Assembly: GCF_002362315.1 (NCBI RefSeq)
Contig: NZ_MTZV01000003.1
Location: 372,001-436,000 of the forward strand
Reading direction: 5' to 3'
Source of the DNA: Paraburkholderia acidicola
GTDB lineage: Bacteria > Pseudomonadota > Gammaproteobacteria > Burkholderiales > Burkholderiaceae
Length of the DNA stretch: 64,000 nucleotides
Positions 18,021-26,681 of the stretch are shown here, piece after piece. Under the pieces are notes generated by a model. It ran no database searches. It was given only the letters and a program-made list of their open reading frames with translations, and was not told where the DNA came from. Numbering within the stretch: position 1 is the stretch's first letter; each line of letters opens with the position of its first letter. The position numbers were made by a program, and so were the translations under genes.

Positions 18021-19922
18021 CTACCCTTTGACCACCCGCACGACGACTTGCGACGACGCGTCACGCTCGATCTTCAGCAGCGTGGCGCGCATCTGCGCGA
18101 ATTCATCGGGTGTGCACACCTGATGCCCGAACTGCGCGTGTAACCGACGCGTGATCTGCAGCGTGCGTGCCACGGGATCGAACACGTAGTGCGACGTGTA
18201 GTCGAGGAAGCGGTCGCGCACAGCCGTATCGTTGGGCAGATCGGTCACGTGCACAGTGTCGGGCAACGTGATCTCAGCCGTCTCGTCGAAGTCTCCGCCG
18301 ATGCACGCCCACGGCTGCGTGCGCTCTGGTTCCGCGAGCCACGCCTGCACCTGTGTCCCGAGTCCGCCTGCGAGACTCGTCAATGCGGGCAGCGCCGTCG
18401 TTCCATCGGGCCAGACGACATGTTCGAGCGTGCCCGTCATCGTCGTTGCGAACGGACCGTCGGTCGCCGCGACATCGCTGGTCGTGACACGCGCGATGCC
18501 GAACAACCCGGTCTGCCGCAGACGGTCCGCGACAAGCTGCTGGGCCTGCCGGTGCGTCGCGCGGCGAAACACGTTGCGCTCGAGTTCGGCAGGCGCGCCC
18601 GTGTCTTCGACGCGATACGCGAAGCTCGCCGTGCCGCTCGTGTCGATGGCGATCTGCAACCGCGTGTTACGTCCGCGCGGCTGCGTAGCGGGCGTACGCG
18701 CGAGCACGCCATCGTCGACGAGCAGCACCGGCCGGTCCATTACGCCCGCCGGCAGATAGCCGAACGCAACGCCACCCGAGGTCGTATCGGCAAAACGCTG
18801 CAACTGATCGATCCAGACGATCGCGTGATTGATCGCGCTGTTGCCGTAGCCCGGCACCGTCGGCAGCGTATACACCGGGCCGAGATTGAGCAGCACCGCC
18901 TGACTGTGGATGCCTACCGCGGCAAGCAAAGCGGTGTATAGCGCGACATGGTCCTTGCAGTCGCCGTAGCGGTTGCGCAGGATGTCGACGGCCTTGTGCG
19001 GAACGGCCGCGGTCTCGCCGAGAAAGAGTGCGACGTAGCGAATGTTGAAGCGCATCCAGTCATACAGTGCACGTGCTTTTGCGGTCGGATCGGTCAGGCC
19101 CGCGGTCAATGACTGCGCCAGGCTCACGATCGATGGATCGGCCATCGTCGAATCCGCTGCTGCCGAGCGGTAATGCGCGGCAAACGACGCGAAATCGGGC
19201 ACCGTCGACACCATCAACCGGTCGCCCCATGTCGCGTAGCCGACCGCGCCCGCTTCGGTTGGAGCATACGGGCCGTGGCGATATTCGAAGGTATAGCGGG
19301 TGCGCCCGTTCTCACTGACCGTCGGCAGTGCCGTGTAGCCGCGTGCGTCTGCGTAGAGCGGTACGTCGTCGGGCAGATCGAAGATCAGTTGTTGCAGTTC
19401 GACCGGGCCGCGTGTCGGCTCGACCAGATACGCAAACGTGCCGGCCTGCAGCGGTATCGTGCGGGTCTTGCGAAACGCGAGATGCACGCGTGCGCCCGGT
19501 TCGACACCTGGAAAGATCACTGTGCGCAGCACGCCGTCCTGGAACGTCGGCGCACCGGCGGAGCGCGGCTCCTGCACGTCGCGGATCGCTTCAGGACCGA
19601 CCGGATGCACGACGCCGTTGCGATCGATGGTTTCCGCTTTCAGCAGTTCGACGTGCTCGATGTCCTTGTTGAACCACACGTAGCGTTGCGCGATGTCGTC
19701 AACACCGCTTGTCGTGTTGGCACGCATGATCGTGTCGTCGCGCTCTTCGATCGAACCGTCCTTTTGCACGATGAACAGATGTACGTCGCGTTCGAGCGTC
19801 GATGGTGCGGGATCGTCGGAGGAGGTCGCGGTTTCGTCGGCATAGACCGCGGATGCGCTGCATGCGCCGACCAGCAGCGGTAACGCTGCTACTGCGCGCA
19901 GGCGGCGGACGAGGCGGCTCAT
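18021..19922 (-). CDS. DUF3857 and transglutaminase-like domain protein
   Basis: 633 residues. The N-terminus has a signal peptide with a possible lipobox (LVGAC, Cys21), so it may be a lipoprotein or a periplasmic protein. A DUF3857 domain (about 45-240) is followed by a transglutaminase-like core with a complete Cys-His-Asp set: Cys322 in GDCKDH, His366 in NHAIVW and Asp379. A C-terminal beta-rich region (about 430-630) completes the usual layout. Such proteins are common in the envelope of Gram-negative bacteria, with unproven roles; a peptidase or crosslinking activity is possible. Convergent with the binding-protein gene. Confidence 0.88.
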   Translation of the reverse strand: MSRLVRRLRAVAALPLLVGACSASAVYADETATSSDDPAPSTLERDVHLFIVQKDGSIEERDDTIMRANTTSGVDDIAQRYVWFNKDIEHVELLKAETIDRNGVVHPVGPEAIRDVQEPRSAGAPTFQDGVLRTVIFPGVEPGARVHLAFRKTRTIPLQAGTFAYLVEPTRGPVELQQLIFDLPDDVPLYADARGYTALPTVSENGRTRYTFEYRHGPYAPTEAGAVGYATWGDRLMVSTVPDFASFAAHYRSAAADSTMADPSIVSLAQSLTAGLTDPTAKARALYDWMRFNIRYVALFLGETAAVPHKAVDILRNRYGDCKDHVALYTALLAAVGIHSQAVLLNLGPVYTLPTVPGYGNSAINHAIVWIDQLQRFADTTSGGVAFGYLPAGVMDRPVLLVDDGVLARTPATQPRGRNTRLQIAIDTSGTASFAYRVEDTGAPAELERNVFRRATHRQAQQLVADRLRQTGLFGIARVTTSDVAATDGPFATTMTGTLEHVVWPDGTTALPALTSLAGGLGTQVQAWLAEPERTQPWACIGGDFDETAEITLPDTVHVTDLPNDTAVRDRFLDYTSHYVFDPVARTLQITRRLHAQFGHQVCTPDEFAQMRATLLKIERDASSQVVVRVVKG

Positions 19923-20171
19923 GTGGGCTGTGCTCTGCGGGGCCGTAATGCGCGTGCGTCGAGCAGTAGTGCAACCGATGTCAACCGCTCACACCCTGCC
20001 ACGCTGCGCGCCGTGCCCCGACCGGCAGCGCCGTCGCCTCGGGCGCAGCGCGCGAATGCCTGTCTCAGTTCCGCAGCAAGTCTGTCCAAAATGTCACCTC
20101 GTCGTCTCCGTATCCGCGTTGTAGCACATCGCCGACACGCGCGGCGGCAACCCGCCCTCGCCCCTCGTCCG

Positions 20172-21560
20172 CTACCGCTGCCGCAACTCCGCCCCTTCAT
20201 CATGCGAAAGCCGCACGAAAAAGAACAGTGAGCAAAGTGTCAGCGCACCGACCACGAAGAACGCCGGCGAAAAATCGCGCGCACTCAGTAGCGCGGCGCT
20301 GCCGCCATAAAGATGCGCGGTCAATGTCAGCAGCGACGCGCCGAACGCGACACCGATACTGATCGACAGTTGCTGCGCCATGCTCGACAGCGCGGTGGCG
20401 CGGCTCATTTTCAGCTTCGGCATATCCGAGTAGCCGAGCGTGTTGAGCGTCACCATGCCGAGCGAATTGAACAACCCGCCAAACAGCAACACGACGAAGA
20501 TCAACAGATGCGGCGTGCCCGGTCGAAACAGCCCATAGCACGCATAGAAGCAACCGGTCAGCGAAGTCGCGCCGATCAGCAATGTGCGAAACCCGACGCG
20601 GCGGATCGCCGACGTCATCACCGCACGCACGCTGAGCGAGCCGATCGCGGTCGCCACGCTGAGCGAACCGGACTGCAGCGGCGACAAACCAAAGCCGAGC
20701 TGGAACATCAGCGGCAACAGGAACGGCGACGCGCCGATCGCGATACGCAGCGGCATGCCGCCGAGCACCGCGGTGCGATACGCGCGATAACGCAGGATGC
20801 CGGGATCGATGATCGTATCGGCACGACGGCGGCTATAGAACCAGTACGCGAGCAGCGATAGCGCACCGATCGCCGCGAAAGCAAACGTGATGGTGGGCGG
20901 TACGAGCCCGCGGCCCGCGGTATCGAGACCGCCGACCAGGCCGACGAGCCCCGTCGAAAGCAGAATGAAACCTGCGAGATCGAAGCGCTCGATGAGCGGC
21001 TCGTACGTACCGTCGATGAAGTTCAGCGCGAGCAGCACACCGAGTACGCCGAACGGTACGTTCAGCAGAAAGATCCATCGCCATGACGTAATGGTGACGA
21101 CAAGCCCGCCGAGCAGCGGCCCGGCCAGCCTGCCAATCGCACCGGGCACCGTGAACCAGACCATTGCAGCGACCATACGCGCGGGCGGCACGCTGCGCAG
21201 CAGGATCAAACGACCGACCGGCACCATCATCGCGCCGCCCATCCCTTGCAGCACGCGAAATACGACGAGCTGTGGCAGCGAGTTAGCGAGCCCGCACAGC
21301 GCAGAGCCGACCGAAAACAGCACGATCGCCGCGCAGAACACGCGGCGCGGGCCGAAGCGGTCGGCGAGCCAGCCGCTCGCGGGCAGGAACACGGCGAGGC
21401 TCAGCAGGTAGGACGTGATCGCGAGGTTCAGATGCAGCGTCTGCACTTCGAGCGAACGCGCGATGGACGGCAACGCCGTCGCCATGATCGACGTGTCGAG
21501 GTTTTGCAGAAACAGCGGGCAGGCAACGATGAGGGGGATGAGTCGGGCGCGGTCGGTCAT
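20172..21560 (-). CDS. MFS transporter, DHA2-like
   Basis: 462-residue major facilitator with about 14 hydrophobic segments, as in the drug:H+ antiporter-2 group. TM1 contains FLQNLDTSIMATALPSIA (about 17-34), the motif typical of DHA2 pumps. The loop 2-3 motif WLADRFGPRR (about 63-72) and the RVLQGMGGA segment (about 103-111) are present. Probably a proton-driven efflux pump of the inner membrane; the substrate is unknown. No linked regulator or membrane-fusion gene, so it may act alone. Confidence 0.9.
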   Translation of the reverse strand: MTDRARLIPLIVACPLFLQNLDTSIMATALPSIARSLEVQTLHLNLAITSYLLSLAVFLPASGWLADRFGPRRVFCAAIVLFSVGSALCGLANSLPQLVVFRVLQGMGGAMMVPVGRLILLRSVPPARMVAAMVWFTVPGAIGRLAGPLLGGLVVTITSWRWIFLLNVPFGVLGVLLALNFIDGTYEPLIERFDLAGFILLSTGLVGLVGGLDTAGRGLVPPTITFAFAAIGALSLLAYWFYSRRRADTIIDPGILRYRAYRTAVLGGMPLRIAIGASPFLLPLMFQLGFGLSPLQSGSLSVATAIGSLSVRAVMTSAIRRVGFRTLLIGATSLTGCFYACYGLFRPGTPHLLIFVVLLFGGLFNSLGMVTLNTLGYSDMPKLKMSRATALSSMAQQLSISIGVAFGASLLTLTAHLYGGSAALLSARDFSPAFFVVGALTLCSLFFFVRLSHDEGAELRQR

Positions 21561-21611
21561 GCGGTTCTTTTACCGCAAAATCCCGTCTTGCGAAACCCGT
21601 CCCCCGCCCGC

Positions 21612-22826
21612 TCAACGCGTGGCTTCGTCGATCGCACGCAGCAGCGACAGTGCGATGCCTTGCGCGGCAACACGGACCTCGTCGAGTGAAGGAAACGTCG
21701 GTGCGATCCGCAGATGCCGGTCGTGTGGATCGTCGCCGTGCGGGAACGCTGCACCGGCAGGTGTCAACACGAGGCCCGCAGCCGCGGCCAGTTCGACCGT
21801 GCGCTTCGCGAAGCCGCGCGGCACGTAGAGGCTGATGAAGTAGCCTCCTGCCGGTTCATTCCAGCTCACCTCGGGCACCCCTGCGAGCCGTTCGCGAAAC
21901 GCTGCCGTTACCGCATCGAACTTCGGCCGCAGCAACGCTCGATGACGCTCCATCAACTGCTCGACACCGGCGCGATCGCGCAGCAGCTTCACGTGGCGCA
22001 ACTGGTTCAGTTTGTCCGGACCGATCGTGCGCACCGCGCTGCGCTGCTGCCACCACGCCACGTTGCGCGGCGACGAGGCGAGGAACGCGATGGCGCCGCT
22101 CGCGATCGTCACCTTCGACAGCGACGCGAAAATCAACGCGCGATCCGGATGCCCTGCCGCCACGCACGCGTCGAGTACGTTCGGCGTCGTGTGCCGCGTG
22201 CCGGTCAGATGATGGAAGCGGTACGCGTCGTCCCAGAACAGACGGAAGTCGGCGGCGGCCGCTGGCATCGATGCGAGCCTGCGCACCACTTCGGCCGAAT
22301 AGATCGCGCCGCTCGGGTTGCTGTAAAGCGGCACGCACCAGATCCCCTTGATCGATGCGTCGTTACGCACCAGCGCTTCGACGACGTCCATGTCGGGACC
22401 GTCGTCGGTCATCGGTACAGGGATCATGCGAATGCCGAGCGTGGCGCAGATCGAAAAATGTCGATCGTAGCCCGGCACCGGACACAGAAAGGCGACGTCG
22501 CCGCGCGACCACGGTGCGCCGTCCGGCACGCCAAACGACATCGCGTACGCAAGCGAGTCATACATCAACTCAAGACTCGAATTGCCGGCGGCCACGACCT
22601 GCCCCGCCGGCACATCGAGCAATGACGCGCCGAACTCGCGCGCTTCAGGCAGCCCAAGCGCGTGCCCGTAGTTACGGCAATCGAAGCCGTCGCGTGCGAG
22701 AAAACCCGTCGAGGCCGCGTCGTTGAGCAACGCCCACGCAAGGTCCAGTTGCTCCGGCGCGGGCTTGCCGCGCGACATGTCGAGGCGCATACCCAGTTGT
22801 TTGAATTCGTCGTAAGTCTTCGGCAT
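21612..22826 (-). CDS. PLP-dependent aminotransferase, aspartate aminotransferase type Ic-like
   Basis: 404 residues. Segments such as YGHALGLPEAREFGA, the CPVPGYDRHF region and VPLYSNPSGAIYS match the class I/II fold of type Ic aspartate aminotransferases. The lysine that should bind PLP is in SLSKVTIASG. The ATG at 22826 is preferred because GGAG lies nine bases upstream and the protein starts like its family; the frame extends 26 codons further without good signals. It probably moves amino groups between aspartate or a related amino acid and 2-oxoglutarate. A divergent LysR gene starts 131 bp away and is the likely regulator. Confidence 0.88.
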   Translation of the reverse strand: MPKTYDEFKQLGMRLDMSRGKPAPEQLDLAWALLNDAASTGFLARDGFDCRNYGHALGLPEAREFGASLLDVPAGQVVAAGNSSLELMYDSLAYAMSFGVPDGAPWSRGDVAFLCPVPGYDRHFSICATLGIRMIPVPMTDDGPDMDVVEALVRNDASIKGIWCVPLYSNPSGAIYSAEVVRRLASMPAAAADFRLFWDDAYRFHHLTGTRHTTPNVLDACVAAGHPDRALIFASLSKVTIASGAIAFLASSPRNVAWWQQRSAVRTIGPDKLNQLRHVKLLRDRAGVEQLMERHRALLRPKFDAVTAAFRERLAGVPEVSWNEPAGGYFISLYVPRGFAKRTVELAAAAGLVLTPAGAAFPHGDDPHDRHLRIAPTFPSLDEVRVAAQGIALSLLRAIDEATR

Positions 22827-22957
22827 TGCACGGGTCTCCGGGCCGCTACAGCGGCAAGTCAGTGAAGTCGACGCAGTATGCGCAACATCGCTGCCTTCAG
22901 GCAAACGCGTTATATTGAACGCTTCAATCAGATTATCTGATAGCTCATGGATGACGC

Positions 22958-23827
22958 ATGTCCACTCAAACGATCAAGTCTCTCGACCTCGACGTCCTCG
23001 CGATGGTGGTAGCCGTCGCCGATGCCGGCAGTTTCGTGCGCGGTGCGGCGCTCGTGCATCGTTCGCAGTCGGCGCTGAGCATGCAGATCCGTGCGCTCGA
23101 AACCGCGCTCGGTAAAACGCTGTTCGTGCGCGGGCCGCGCAACGTCACACCGACGCAGGACGGCCAGTTACTGCTCGCCTACGCGCGGCGGATGCTCGCG
23201 TTGCGCGACGAGGCGTGGGCGTCGATGGTTCATCCGGAGGTCAAGGGTCGCGTCGCGATTGGTGTACCCGACGACTACGCGTCGTCATTGCTGCCCGCCG
23301 TGCTGCGCAAGTTTTCGGCGAGTTACCCGAAGGTCGAGATTCAGGTGATCGGTCTGCCGAGCCACGCGCTCGGACCGCTCGTGAAGGACAACAAGGTGGA
23401 CCTCGCCTGTGTGACGCGGATGAAAGGACTGAACGGCGCGTTCATCCGTTTCGAACCGATGGTCTGGGCCGGCCCCGGTGCAGCGGGTATGGAAGTCTGG
23501 AAAGAGCGGCCGTTGCCGGTAGCGCTCTTCGGCACCGGCAGTGTTGCGCGGGCCAACGCGATCCAGGCACTGGAGAGCGCGAAGATCGCCTATCGCACCT
23601 CGTACGAAAGCCCCAGCCTGATGGGACTGTTCAGCATGGTCGAGGCCGGGCTGGCCATCGCGCCATTAGCGCGCTGCGCGGTGCCTGCGCAGTTCGTGCA
23701 ACTCGGGCATGCGCATGGGTTGCCTGGCCTGCCCGAACTCGAAATCGTGCTGGCGCGCAGCGCCCGTTCGAATCGTCCGCCCTGCGACTTTCTTGCGGAA
23801 CAGATTCTTTCGGAACTGCGGCTGTGA
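22958..23827 (+). CDS. LysR-family transcriptional regulator
   Basis: 289 residues: N-terminal winged HTH (about 8-65, with GSFVRGAALVHRSQSALSMQ as the recognition part) and a periplasmic-binding-like effector domain (about 90-289). It is divergent from the type Ic aminotransferase gene, and the 131-bp gap is the usual place for a LysR operator. Effector unknown. Length and architecture are standard. Confidence 0.9.
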   Translation: MSTQTIKSLDLDVLAMVVAVADAGSFVRGAALVHRSQSALSMQIRALETALGKTLFVRGPRNVTPTQDGQLLLAYARRMLALRDEAWASMVHPEVKGRVAIGVPDDYASSLLPAVLRKFSASYPKVEIQVIGLPSHALGPLVKDNKVDLACVTRMKGLNGAFIRFEPMVWAGPGAAGMEVWKERPLPVALFGTGSVARANAIQALESAKIAYRTSYESPSLMGLFSMVEAGLAIAPLARCAVPAQFVQLGHAHGLPGLPELEIVLARSARSNRPPCDFLAEQILSELRL

Positions 23828-23849
23828 ATGGACGCAAAAGCGCACACCT

Positions 23850-24527
23850 TCAGTCGCTTTCGCCGAGCCGCCCAAGCAGTTGCTGAAGCTTCTCGACATG
23901 CCGCTGCAGCATCTGCCGATGCTTGTCGATCTGTTCGAGCCGACCCACGAGATCCGCGCGATCAGGACCGTCGAGATCGCCGGCAGCAATCACGTCGTCG
24001 ACCTTTGCACGCAGCGCGGCCAGTTCGACCGGCGGCCGTCCGAGATGCCGTTCGAGCCGTCGTACATCCTGCATGGCCAGATCGCGCACCTTGCGAAAAT
24101 GTACGAGCCGCCGATGCGCTTCGACATCGGCGCCTTCGTCTTCGGTACGTCGTGCCGCGGGCTGCCCGAAGATCGGTTCGGGCGGACGCAGAACCGTCTT
24201 CTTGCGCACCGGGTGGGCCGTGCCGCGAAAACGCGCGAGCGGCGTTTCATTGTCGATCGCGGCGCGTGCCGCCTGGGGCACCTCGCGCGCTTCATGCGGC
24301 ACGTCCATCCAGCCGGCTGGCAAGCCGGTCACCGCCTCGACACCGCGCGCGAACTCCTCACTGAAATCGCGCTGGCCGGACAGCATCAGCTTCAGATAGG
24401 TGGCGGAGAACGTCATCATGCGTGCAAGCCGCGTCGCCGCGCCAACTTCGCGCGTCAGCACGACGAGGTTGGCTCGCCATATGTCGAGCCGTGAATCATT
24501 CGGATCTTTCATCGCTGAGTCATCCAT
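23850..24527 (-). CDS. Putative DNA-binding protein with C-terminal coiled coil
   Basis: 225 residues from ATG 24527. The N-terminal part (about 10-75) looks like a small HTH of the lambda-repressor/Cro type: RLARMMTFSATYLKLMLSGQRDFSEEFARGVE resembles helices 2-4 of such domains. The middle is basic and Pro-rich (about 85-120). The C-terminal part (about 135-225) is heptad-like and likely a coiled coil. The frame runs 71 codons upstream without protein-like content. A second ATG five codons in is also possible. Convergent with the LysR gene (22-bp gap). The regulatory role is an inference. Confidence 0.7.
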   Translation of the reverse strand: MDDSAMKDPNDSRLDIWRANLVVLTREVGAATRLARMMTFSATYLKLMLSGQRDFSEEFARGVEAVTGLPAGWMDVPHEAREVPQAARAAIDNETPLARFRGTAHPVRKKTVLRPPEPIFGQPAARRTEDEGADVEAHRRLVHFRKVRDLAMQDVRRLERHLGRPPVELAALRAKVDDVIAAGDLDGPDRADLVGRLEQIDKHRQMLQRHVEKLQQLLGRLGESD

Positions 24528-24951
24528 CTCTCTCACCCGATGTTGATGTGTCGTTTGATGTGACGTCGATGTCACGTTATTGCGCGGCGATACTGCTGCG
24601 CGCGATGCAGGTGTTCCACAGGGTAGCCGTATCCTCGCCTGCCATGCAACCGGCATACCAGGGTTTTCCAGAGGCTTTACGAAGGACGTTCGTGACGGTG
24701 AGCGTTTGAAAGAGACCACCCGTGTGGCAGGTCGTTCCACGCGTTCGGTGCGCGCGCGACGATGCGTTTCGACACGACAGGCTCGCGCGGTGGCGCTTCG
24801 CGCCGCAAGCCACTCAAAATCCAGCCGAGTATCCCGTCTAGAAAACGACTGCGCCGACGATGCGGCCAGATGCTAATCTGCGCGGGCTTCGCAGATTTCG
24901 CCATTACACAATGTAACGATTTTTATCGTCAAAAACTCAGGGAGAACAAAC

Positions 24952-25323
24952 ATGACAACGACGGAGACATGTCTGCTGATCGTCGCACTGCTGCCTTTTG
25001 TGTGGACCGTTTGCGCCAAATCGAAGAAGGGCTACGACAACGGGATGCCGCGCAATTATCTGGCGAAGCTGGAGGGCTGGCGTGGACGTTCGGTCGGGGC
25101 ACATCAGAACGCGTGGGAAGCGCTGGCGCTGTTCACAGCGGCGCTGGCCGTGGTCTGGCACAAGGGTGTGAATACCCCGCACGTCGATCAGCTTGCGATC
25201 GCGTTCGTCGCCATACGGGTGGTGCACGGGTTGCTCTATCTGCTCGGCTGGGCGCCGCTGCGTTCGCTCGTGTGGTTTGGCGGAATGATCTGTATCGTGC
25301 TGCTGTTCATTGCGAGCGCGTAA
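24952..25323 (+). CDS. MAPEG-family membrane protein
   Basis: 123-residue membrane protein with about four hydrophobic segments, matching the MAPEG family (membrane-associated proteins in eicosanoid and glutathione metabolism). The segment RSVGAHQNAWEALALF (about 48-63) is a family hallmark. Bacterial members often have glutathione-related activity, but most are uncharacterised. GGGAGAA lies ahead of the ATG. It stands alone, converging on the GNAT gene. Confidence 0.88.
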   Translation: MTTTETCLLIVALLPFVWTVCAKSKKGYDNGMPRNYLAKLEGWRGRSVGAHQNAWEALALFTAALAVVWHKGVNTPHVDQLAIAFVAIRVVHGLLYLLGWAPLRSLVWFGGMICIVLLFIASA

Positions 25324-25355
25324 GCAGCGAGGCCCCAGCGAGGTCCATCAGATCG

Positions 25356-25802
25356 TCAGGACGAACGATAGATATCCGGCCGGAAAATCTCCATGAAACG
25401 CGCCGGATTCGCCAGCTCCTTGAAGCCGTATTGTTTGTACAGGCCATGGGCATCCGACGTCAGAAGCAGCAAGCGTCTTAGACCTTGCAGGTCCTCGTGT
25501 TCGACGACGTGCTGCATAAGGCGCTTGGAGAGGCCCTTGCCGCGATGGTCTTTGAGAACGAACACGTCGGCAAGCAAGGCGAAAGTCGTCCTGTCCGTGA
25601 CGACGCGTGCAAACCCAACCTGCTCGTTCTGGCAGTACGCGCCGAAACACAGGGAATGCTGGATCGCCCGCTCGACGGTCGCTCGCGATATGCCGAGCGA
25701 CCAGTAACTCTCCTCCGACAGGAAGCGGTGAATCATTCCCACGTCGAGACGCTGTGTATCGGTTGAGATCTCGTATTCGTCTGCCGCTGGTTGTGTCGAC
25801 AT
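25356..25802 (-). CDS. GNAT-family N-acetyltransferase
   Basis: 148 residues from ATG 25802. The acetyl-CoA-binding motif A is DVFVLKDHRGKGLSKRLMQ (about 78-96), with the R/Q-x-x-G-x-G/A pyrophosphate loop as RGKGLSK. The C-terminal YKQYGFKE segment is the usual GNAT ending. The gene starts four bases after the hutG stop, so it is the last gene of the hut operon. Substrate unknown; its position suggests a small amine or amino acid linked to histidine breakdown. The open frame continues upstream over hutG, but that part is antiphase and not real. Confidence 0.88.
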   Translation of the reverse strand: MSTQPAADEYEISTDTQRLDVGMIHRFLSEESYWSLGISRATVERAIQHSLCFGAYCQNEQVGFARVVTDRTTFALLADVFVLKDHRGKGLSKRLMQHVVEHEDLQGLRRLLLLTSDAHGLYKQYGFKELANPARFMEIFRPDIYRSS

Positions 25803-25806
25803 TGAC

Positions 25807-26646
25807 TCAGCTCCCTTCGACGCGTGCGAGAGCTGTCTTGAGCAGCGTCTCGAGCAACGGCTCGACACGTGCGGCCAGCGCATCGTCATACGCGTACGGC
25901 ATCTGCTCCTGCATATAGGTGATCTGCGACAGCTCGAGCTGAACCGCATGCACGCCCTGCTGCGGCTGACCATACTGCCGCGTGATGTAGCCGCCCTTGA
26001 AGCGCCCGTTCCCGATCGCCGTATAAGCGCCATGCTGTTCGACGATTGCCGCGAGTTCGTCGGCCAGTCCTGGTACCGCGCTCGCACCGTTCGACGTGCC
26101 GAAGTTGAAGTCCGGCAACCGCCCTTCGAAGAACCTCGGTACGCGCGAGCGGATCGAATGCGCTTCCCACAGCAGCACCTTGCCGTGCTGTGCCTTGAGC
26201 GCCGCGAGTTCATCTGCGAGCGCCGTGTGATACGGCTGCCAGTAAAGCTCACGACGACGCGCGACTTCTGCATCGGTCGGCAGATGGCCGTCGCGATAGA
26301 GCGGTTCCTTGTCGAACGTATCGACTGGCAGCAGCCCTGTCGTGTCCTGCCCCGGATAAAGATTCGCGCCATCGGGCGGGCGGTTCAGATCGATCACGTA
26401 GCGCGCGTAGACCGGCGCGAGTATCGATGCCCCGAGGCGCGCTGCAAACGCGTAGAGCCGGTCCAGATGCCAGTCGCAATCGTCGAAGCGCTGCGCGACC
26501 GGCGTCATCGTCGCAGCGATATCGTCGGGAATGCGTGTGCCCAGATGCGGAATCGAGATCAACAGCGGCAGGCTTCCCCGTTGCAGCGAGAAAACCGGTG
26601 TCGGGTTCGAAGTTTGCGAAGTGTTCGGCGGGTTCGAGGCGGTCAT
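25807..26646 (-). CDS. hutG: N-formylglutamate deformylase
   Basis: 279 residues. Hydrolyses N-formyl-L-glutamate to formate and glutamate, the last step of the five-step histidine pathway. The zinc-binding start PLLISIPHLG (about 26-35) and the HSIRSRVP segment (about 163-170) are typical of the deformylase family. The ATG at 26646 is chosen because the upstream extension of the frame is not family-like. It follows hutF after 35 bp, which fits because HutF makes its substrate. Cytoplasmic. Confidence 0.93.
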   Translation of the reverse strand: MTASNPPNTSQTSNPTPVFSLQRGSLPLLISIPHLGTRIPDDIAATMTPVAQRFDDCDWHLDRLYAFAARLGASILAPVYARYVIDLNRPPDGANLYPGQDTTGLLPVDTFDKEPLYRDGHLPTDAEVARRRELYWQPYHTALADELAALKAQHGKVLLWEAHSIRSRVPRFFEGRLPDFNFGTSNGASAVPGLADELAAIVEQHGAYTAIGNGRFKGGYITRQYGQPQQGVHAVQLELSQITYMQEQMPYAYDDALAARVEPLLETLLKTALARVEGS

Positions 26647-26681
26647 GTCGGTACGGTATCGGTGGAAGTCATCCGGATCGC

